A model generated the notes under the pieces. It saw nothing but the letters and a program-made list of their open reading frames with translations, searched no databases and had not been told where the DNA came from. A stretch of DNA of 64,000 bases, taken from Prevotella sp. (lineage in GTDB: Bacteria > Bacteroidota > Bacteroidia > Bacteroidales > Bacteroidaceae). A program made the translations under genes and the position numbers. Shown in pieces: positions 63,931 to 64,000 of the stretch (position 1 is the stretch's first letter; every line of letters begins with the position of its first letter). The DNA lies in NCBI GenBank assembly GCA_017554385.1, contig JAFZIL010000030.1, positions 61,771 through 125,770 on the forward strand, given 5' to 3'.

Positions 63931-63970
63931 ACTCCCCTCCCTTCAAGGGGAGGGGCAGGGGTGGGGTCTG
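63931..63970. repeat. C/G-rich palindromic repeat at the right edge
   Basis: CTCCCCTCCC and GGGGAGGGG arms, then CAGGGGTGGGGTC; same kind of element as in the pyr operon and the glycan cluster. Confidence 0.7.
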
Positions 63971-64000
63971 TATATTCCTCGCTGTCTGATATTTACAGAC

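Larger units (their letters stand above)
63678..64000. other. Right-end intergenic region
   Basis: Contains the promoter at 63721-63751, a strong stem-loop at 63822-63856 and a palindromic repeat at 63931-63970. No gene supported. The stem-loop probably terminates a minus-strand gene beyond the window or marks a regulatory site. Confidence 0.6.

Overview
The window looks like a Bacteroidales chromosome, most plausibly from the Prevotella group. Reasons: at least a dozen start regions carry the Bacteroidetes promoter pair TTTG-N19/20-TAnnTTTG; there are almost no Shine-Dalgarno sites; many lipoproteins and secreted proteins are present; the arabinose operon has a Nudix-type AraR; RNase P RNA is class A; and two-component-like propeller regulators, DUF5689 and BspA-like LRR proteins occur. 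I made no database comparison, so the genus is an inference.

Layout. 1-4718: housekeeping (end of an LptD-like gene, serB, pyrDB and pyrK). 4719-8461: an AT-richer accessory stretch with a coupled two-gene unit of unknown function, a 130-nt hairpin, an LRR surface protein and a palindrome cluster. 8462-12081: a three-gene minus-strand operon (secreted nucleoside-hydrolase-like protein, threonine aldolase, rhodanese/metallo-beta-lactamase fusion). 12397-17853: ilvC, the RNase P RNA gene, a YihY-type membrane protein, a small outer-membrane barrel and a C1B peptidase. 17909-35574: a pectin side-chain region. It holds a ribulokinase, decayed mobile-element pieces, a triple-GH43 enzyme, a GH30 enzyme, a PL11 rhamnogalacturonan lyase, two large secreted proteins sharing a repeated module, two tandem small acidic peptides, and a divergent membrane-bound AraC-type regulator without histidine kinase or receiver domain. 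35575-45040: accessory genes (toxin remnant, MATE pump, small membrane protein with XRE regulator, CPBP protease, HipBA-like pair, S41 peptidase and GH43 enzyme that share a fused domain pair). 45098-51237: L-arabinose operon (galM, symporter, araR, araD, araA). 51330-57431: nucleotidase, trxB, glutathione peroxidase, secreted nuclease, L31, a phosphodiesterase-type enzyme, a UDG-like protein and uridine kinase. 57549-57783: tRNA-Glu and tRNA-Ser. 57914-63751: a three-gene surface operon (outer-membrane receptor, DUF5689 lipoprotein, four-repeat OB-like lipoprotein).

How the genes may work together. The PL11, GH30 and GH43 enzymes would open rhamnogalacturonan I and trim arabinan or xylan side chains. 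Released L-arabinose would be handled by GalM, the sodium symporter, AraA, the ribulokinase (placed about 26 kb away) and AraD under AraR. No SusC/SusD pair is visible, so the glycan genes are not a classical complete PUL.

The least explained part is 27212-35574. Two module-repeat secreted proteins are expressed from promoters that share the exact spacing GAAAGTC-N18-TAATTTTGCAGCA. A pair of paralogous 58- and 68-residue acidic peptides lies in the same transcription unit, next to a kinase-less propeller-AraC regulator. I regard this as the best candidate for an undescribed system.
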